Shown here in pieces: positions 60,730-64,000 of a DNA stretch of 64,000 nt (its first letter is position 1; every line of letters begins with the position of its first letter). The stretch is from Microlunatus endophyticus (lineage in GTDB: Bacteria; Actinomycetota; Actinomycetes; Propionibacteriales; Propionibacteriaceae), in the NCBI RefSeq assembly GCF_014646195.1, contig NZ_BMMZ01000006.1, positions 124,001 through 188,000 on the forward strand, written 5' to 3'. The notes below the pieces were generated by a model that was not told where the DNA came from, made no database searches, and saw nothing but the letters and a program-made list of their open reading frames with translations. The position numbers were made by a program, and so were the translations under genes.

Positions 60730-60921
60730 GTGGCAGCCGTGTGTGATATCTGCGCCAAGGGCCCGAGCTTCGGCCACAACGTGCCCTGGTCGAAGAAGAA
60801 GACCATCCGGCGCTGGAACCCCAACATCCAGCGGGTACGGGCGGTCGTCAACGGCACCCCGAAGCGCCTCAATGTGTGCACCTCCTGCCTCAAGGCCGGC
60901 AAGGTCACCCGCGCCGCCTGA
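60730..60921 (+). CDS. rpmB: 50S ribosomal protein L28
   Basis: 63 residues, GTG 60730 with CAGGAG upstream. Zinc-binding form: CDIC near the start and CTSC near the end; GPSFGHNVPWSKKKTIRRWNPN is the conserved core. Own promoter likely in the 120-base gap after tenA (TATTCT near 60655). A strong hairpin follows. Confidence 0.95.
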   Translation: MAAVCDICAKGPSFGHNVPWSKKKTIRRWNPNIQRVRAVVNGTPKRLNVCTSCLKAGKVTRAA

Positions 60922-60944
60922 CCAAGCGCCACCCGACATAATCG

Positions 60945-60970
60945 AGGGCCCATCCCGATGGATGGGCCCT
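60945..60970 (+). terminator. Perfect 11-bp hairpin after rpmB
   Basis: AGGGCCCATCC (60945-60955) pairs with GGATGGGCCCT (60960-60970) around the loop CGAT, followed by TGTCGTGT. It lies 24 bases after the rpmB stop. Very probably an intrinsic terminator, with weak U-tract as usual for this GC content. Confidence 0.8.
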
Positions 60971-61025
60971 TGTCGTGTCCGCTCCTGTCGTCGGCCCCCT
61001 CGTCGTCGATCCCAGGCTTGACCGG

Positions 61026-61607
61026 TCAGGACTTGGTGAGGGCGGCCCTGACGAACTCCCGCAGCAGGGTGCGGCGACGCTCGTGGTCCGATTCGGGATC
61101 CTGCACAGACGCCGTGTAGATGCCGCTGACGGGCGACCAGGTGCAGGCCGCCGCGATCACCATCGCGATGATGTCGAACGGATCACCTGCCCGGATCGTG
61201 CCGGCCGCCTGAGCTTGCGCGATCGCCTCCAGCTTCGGCCGGTGGTCGTCGTTGTCGAAGAGCATCCCGGTGGGGCGGCGTTCGAGCCGGAACCAACCGG
61301 ACAACCGGACGAGTTCCGGGTGCTCGACATTGGCGTCGTACAACTGGACCGCCCAGTCCCACAGATTGCCGCCGTCGAACGGCGCCGCCGACGTGATGCG
61401 ATGGACCGAGTCCGCGATCACCGCGTCGAAGAGCCCGTCCTTGCTGCCGAAATAGGCGTACACCTGCGCCTTGTTGGTACGGGCCGCGCTGGTGATGCGG
61501 TCGATCCGCGCTCCGGCGATGCCCCGCTCGGCGAACTCCTGGGTGGCGGCGGCCAGCACCCGCTGCCGCGTCGCCAATCCCCGTTCGGTCGTTGGTGTGA
61601 TCGGCAT
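61026..61607 (-). CDS. TetR family transcriptional regulator
   Basis: 193 residues, ATG 61607. HTH about 12-58: TRQRVLAAATQEFAERGIAG and RIDRITSAARTNKAQVYAYF. The ligand-binding half is helical (DFWDWAVQ-like, GWFRLERRPTGM). Divergent from an alcohol dehydrogenase; two palindromes (61625 and 61668) lie between them. Probable repressor of that gene and of itself. Confidence 0.92.
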   Translation of the reverse strand: MPITPTTERGLATRQRVLAAATQEFAERGIAGARIDRITSAARTNKAQVYAYFGSKDGLFDAVIADSVHRITSAAPFDGGNLWDWAVQLYDANVEHPELVRLSGWFRLERRPTGMLFDNDDHRPKLEAIAQAQAAGTIRAGDPFDIIAMVIAAACTWSPVSGIYTASVQDPESDHERRRTLLREFVRAALTKS

Positions 61608-61613
61608 ACATCG

Positions 61614-61619
61614 ATTCTA
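61614..61619 (-). promoter_or_regulatory. -10 box of the second tetR-like gene (leaderless)
   Basis: TAGAAT on the minus strand (61619-61614), 6 bases before the ATG. Same layout as the other TetR gene in this window. Confidence 0.6.
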
Positions 61620-61624
61620 AAGCG

Positions 61625-61638
61625 ACCGACTGGTCGGT
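61625..61638. promoter_or_regulatory. TetR operator A
   Basis: ACCGAC-TG-GTCGGT, a perfect palindrome just upstream of the regulator's -10 and overlapping the first base of the dehydrogenase -35 box. Confidence 0.7.
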
Positions 61639-61666
61639 TGCCTGGATCGCGTACTGGACCTACTCT
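61638..61666 (+). promoter_or_regulatory. Alcohol dehydrogenase promoter
   Basis: TTGCCT (61638-61643), 17-base spacer, TACTCT (61661-61666), the best sigma-70-like promoter in this region. The start point would fall within operator B. Confidence 0.6.
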
Positions 61667-61667
61667 A

Positions 61668-61689
61668 AAACAAACCGACTAGTTTGTTT
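61668..61689. promoter_or_regulatory. TetR operator B
   Basis: AAACAAAC-CGACTA-GTTTGTTT: perfect 8-bp arms around a 6-base centre. Its inner ACCGACTAGT resembles operator A (ACCGACTGGT). It overlaps the expected transcription start of the dehydrogenase gene. Confidence 0.7.
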
Positions 61690-61702
61690 ACAAGGAGACT
61701 TC

Positions 61703-62743
61703 ATGCGCACCACCTCCGCCTGGCAGAGCTCGAACGGCTCGACCGACCTGGAACGCGTACGGATCGAACGCCGTGACCTGCGCGAGGACGACCTGGCCGT
61801 CCGCGTCGACTACTGCGGCATCTGCCACAGCGACCTGCATATGATCCATCGCACCACCGACGGCACCCTGGTACCGGGGCACGAATTCACCGGCACCGTG
61901 ACAGCGATCGGTAGCGCGGTCACCGGATTCGCACCTGGAGACCAGGTCGCCGTCGGCACCATCGTCGACTCCTGCGGCACCTGCCGCGCCTGCCTGGCAG
62001 GTCGCGAGAACTATTGCGAGGCCTATCCGACACTGACCTACAACGGAACCGATCGGATCGACGCGACGACGACGATGGGCGGCTACAGCCGGGAGTACGT
62101 CGTCCGGGAGTCCTTCGCCTACCCGCTGCCCGCCGGGCTCGATCCGGCCGCTGCAGCTCCGCTGATGTGTGCGGGGATCACGGTCTGGGAACCGCTGCGC
62201 GCAGCCGGGATCGGACCGGGCAGCCGGGTCGCAGTCGCCGGACTCGGAGGTCTCGGTCACCTGGCGGTGAAGCTGGCCGTCGCCCTCGGTGCAGAGGTCA
62301 CCGTGCTGAGCCGGAGCGCCGACAAGGAAGCCGATGCCCGTGCTCTCGGTGCGAGTCGGCTACTGCTGACCACCGACAGTGATCAACTCGCCGGAGCTGC
62401 TCGCCGCTTCGATCTGATCCTGGACACGATCTCGGCGACCCACGAGGTGAAGCCGTACATCGACCTGCTCGACATCGACGGCACGATCAGCCTGCTCGGC
62501 TTCTTCGGCCCGATCCCGGCCAACGTGATGGACCTGATGATGGGCAGCAAGAAGATCACGTCCTCGGGCACCGGCGGCCGGAAGGGAACCGCCGAACTGC
62601 TGGCCTTCTGCGGCGAGCACGGCATCGGCGCGGACATCGAGTTGGTGCCGTCGACCCAGGTGAGCGAGGCGCTGGACCGGCTCGAGCGCGGCGACGTCCG
62701 CTACCGGTTCGTCCTCGACCTGGCCGATCTCGACGAGAAGTAG
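61703..62743 (+). CDS. Zinc-dependent alcohol dehydrogenase (YahK/CAD-like)
   Basis: 346 residues, ATG 61703 with AAGGAG. Catalytic zinc ligands Cys/His in VDYCGICHSDLHMIH and PGHEFTG; structural zinc cysteines in DSCGTCRACLAGRENYC; Rossmann GLGGLGHLAVKLA. Reduces aldehydes with NADPH in relatives. Probably induced when the divergent TetR protein senses its ligand. Confidence 0.92.
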   Translation: MRTTSAWQSSNGSTDLERVRIERRDLREDDLAVRVDYCGICHSDLHMIHRTTDGTLVPGHEFTGTVTAIGSAVTGFAPGDQVAVGTIVDSCGTCRACLAGRENYCEAYPTLTYNGTDRIDATTTMGGYSREYVVRESFAYPLPAGLDPAAAAPLMCAGITVWEPLRAAGIGPGSRVAVAGLGGLGHLAVKLAVALGAEVTVLSRSADKEADARALGASRLLLTTDSDQLAGAARRFDLILDTISATHEVKPYIDLLDIDGTISLLGFFGPIPANVMDLMMGSKKITSSGTGGRKGTAELLAFCGEHGIGADIELVPSTQVSEALDRLERGDVRYRFVLDLADLDEK

Positions 62744-62763
62744 GCCCCGACCTGGAAGCCCGG

Positions 62764-64000
62764 TCAGACGGCGACGACGACCGGGATGATCATCGGGCGG
62801 CGGCGGTAGGTGTCGCTGACCCATTTGCCGACCGTACGCCGGATCACCTGCTGCAGCCGGTGGGTGTCATCGACACCATCCTCGAGTGCATCGGTGAGCG
62901 CCTGGGTGATCCGGCCGCGTACGGCTTCGTACACGGTCGGGTCCTCCAGGAAGCCTCGGTCGTGGATGTCGGGACCGCTGAGCACGGTCTTGGCCCGCAG
63001 GTTGACCACCGTGACCACCGAGATGAAGCCCTCCTCGCCGAGGATCCGGCGATCGGTCAGCGCCGACTCGGAGATGTCTCCGACGGTCGAGCCGTCGACG
63101 AAGATGTAGTCACACTCGATCTGGCCGACCACCCGGGCCTGATGATCGCGCAGATCGACGACGGTGCCGTCCTCGGCGATGATCGTCCGCTCTCGCGGCA
63201 CACCGGTCGCGACCGCGAGATCGGCGTTGGCGATCAGGTGCCGAGCCTCACCGTGGACCGGCATCACGTTGCGCGGTTTGAGCAGGTTGTAGACGTACAG
63301 CAACTCGCCGGCGCTGGCGTGGCCGGAGACGTGCACGAGTGCGTTGCCGCGGTGCACCACCCGGGCACCGAGCTTGGTCAGCCCGTTGATCACCCGATAG
63401 ACGGCGTTCTCGTTGCCGGGCACCAGCGAGCTGGCCAGGAGCACCGTGTCCCCCGGTTCCAGCTTGATCGCCGGGTGCTCCCGGTTCGCGATCCGGGCCA
63501 GTGCCGACAGCGGCTCGCCCTGCGACCCGGTGGAGATCAACACGACCTGGTCGGGTCGGTAGTTGTCGATCTCGCGCAGGTCGATCAGGGTGTTCTCGGG
63601 CACCGTCAGGTAGCCGAGATCACGGGCCACGCCCATGTTGCGGACCATCGATCGGCCGACGTAGGCGACCTTGCGCCCGTACGCGACCGCGGTGTCCAAC
63701 ACCTGCTGGATCCGATGCACATGGGAGGCGAAGCTGGTCACGATCAGCCGCTGCTTGCTGGTCGCGAAGGTACGCTGCAGCGCCGGCAGGATGTCCTTCT
63801 CCGGCGTGGTGAAGCCGGGGACCTCGGCATTGGTCGAGTCGACCATCAGCAGGTCGACGCCCTCCTCACCGAGCCGGGCGAGCGCGCGCAGGTCGGTCAG
63901 CCGGCCGTCCAGCGGCAGCTGGTCCATCTTGAAGTCGCCGGTGTGCAACACGGTGCCGCCGGCGGTTCGTACGAAGACCGCCAGGCCGTCGGGGATGGAG
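62764..64000 (-). CDS. rnj: Ribonuclease J, C-terminal part (5' end outside window)
   Basis: The frame is open to the window edge, so about the first 150 residues are missing. Visible are HTGDFKMDQLPLDG and DSTNAEVPGFT of the metallo-beta-lactamase domain, the beta-CASP region (VTSFASHVHRIQQ, STGSQGEPLSALARIA), VSGHASAGELLYVYNLLKPR and MPVHGEARHL. The C-terminal domain ends in IIPVVVAV. Dual endo- and 5'-exoribonuclease for mRNA decay and rRNA processing. dapA often lies beside it in actinobacteria but would be outside the window. Confidence 0.93.
   Translation of the reverse strand, partial: SIPDGLAVFVRTAGGTVLHTGDFKMDQLPLDGRLTDLRALARLGEEGVDLLMVDSTNAEVPGFTTPEKDILPALQRTFATSKQRLIVTSFASHVHRIQQVLDTAVAYGRKVAYVGRSMVRNMGVARDLGYLTVPENTLIDLREIDNYRPDQVVLISTGSQGEPLSALARIANREHPAIKLEPGDTVLLASSLVPGNENAVYRVINGLTKLGARVVHRGNALVHVSGHASAGELLYVYNLLKPRNVMPVHGEARHLIANADLAVATGVPRERTIIAEDGTVVDLRDHQARVVGQIECDYIFVDGSTVGDISESALTDRRILGEEGFISVVTVVNLRAKTVLSGPDIHDRGFLEDPTVYEAVRGRITQALTDALEDGVDDTHRLQQVIRRTVGKWVSDTYRRRPMIIPVVVAV

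Noticed and set aside
1..64000. tRNA or rRNA genes, prophage or integrative-element borders
   Set aside because: No T-loop/acceptor pattern, integrase, phage structural gene or att-like duplication was recognised by eye; a covariance-model scan would be needed to exclude small RNAs.

Overview
The window is high-GC, gene-dense chromosomal DNA from an actinobacterium. The signs are strong GC bias at third codon positions, many GTG starts, a DUF222/HNH endonuclease, a SARP/AfsR-type regulator, an E. coli-type FrdABCD beside a Bacillus-type SdhCAB, and many start codons 6-9 bases after a -10 box (leaderless style). A member of the Propionibacteriales is my best guess from gene content; this is inference, not a database result.

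Layout. 2-742: 3' end of an MFS exporter. 757-8118 (minus strand): two complete succinate/fumarate complexes, frdABCD and then sdhCAB, separated by a 420-base gap with two similar hairpins. 8643-11305: two tandem secreted GH25 lysozymes, the first with a thrombospondin type 3 (calcium-binding) repeat tail. 11377-18169: an aldo/keto reductase, a response regulator whose 3' end overlaps a convergent sensor kinase, and a 1099-residue SARP regulator divergent from the kinase across two perfect palindromes. 18254-20037: a DrrAB-type ABC exporter.

21218-58962 carries a housekeeping backbone, all on the minus strand: recG-rsmD-coaD-(coiled-coil protein)-DUF177-rpmF-rnc-mutM ... smc ... ftsY ... ffh ... 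amidohydrolase-rpsP-khpA-rimM-trmD. This joins DNA repair, ribosome assembly, signal-recognition-particle targeting and chromosome condensation. Accessory blocks, mostly on the plus strand, are inserted at four points. Between amidohydrolase and ffh lie a nucleotidyltransferase plus an unknown partner, a probable baeRF-like protein, a DUF222/HNH endonuclease and gltX. Between ffh and ftsY lie a GH1 beta-glucosidase, an Na+/H+ antiporter and a hypothetical protein. Between ftsY and smc lie a small membrane protein and a DUF2252 protein. Between smc and mutM (42.9-52.4 kb) is a mixed region: GtrA, GNAT, phosphatase, hydrolase, TetR/MFS, a second nucleotidyltransferase, a lone nuoF, DUF1963 and three broken genes.

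58980-64000: a TPP riboswitch controlling thiD-tenA (thiamine salvage), rpmB with a strong terminator, a divergent TetR/alcohol dehydrogenase pair with two operator palindromes, and the 3' part of an RNase J gene cut by the window edge.

No tRNA, rRNA, CRISPR array, insertion sequence or prophage was seen. The most unusual signals are the coupled nucleotidyltransferase/unknown pair behind an 11-bp perfect palindrome; the chimeric HIT/methyltransferase remnant; a LuxR-type HTH remnant; the tail-to-tail overlapping two-component pair; and several well-formed operator palindromes at divergent promoters.
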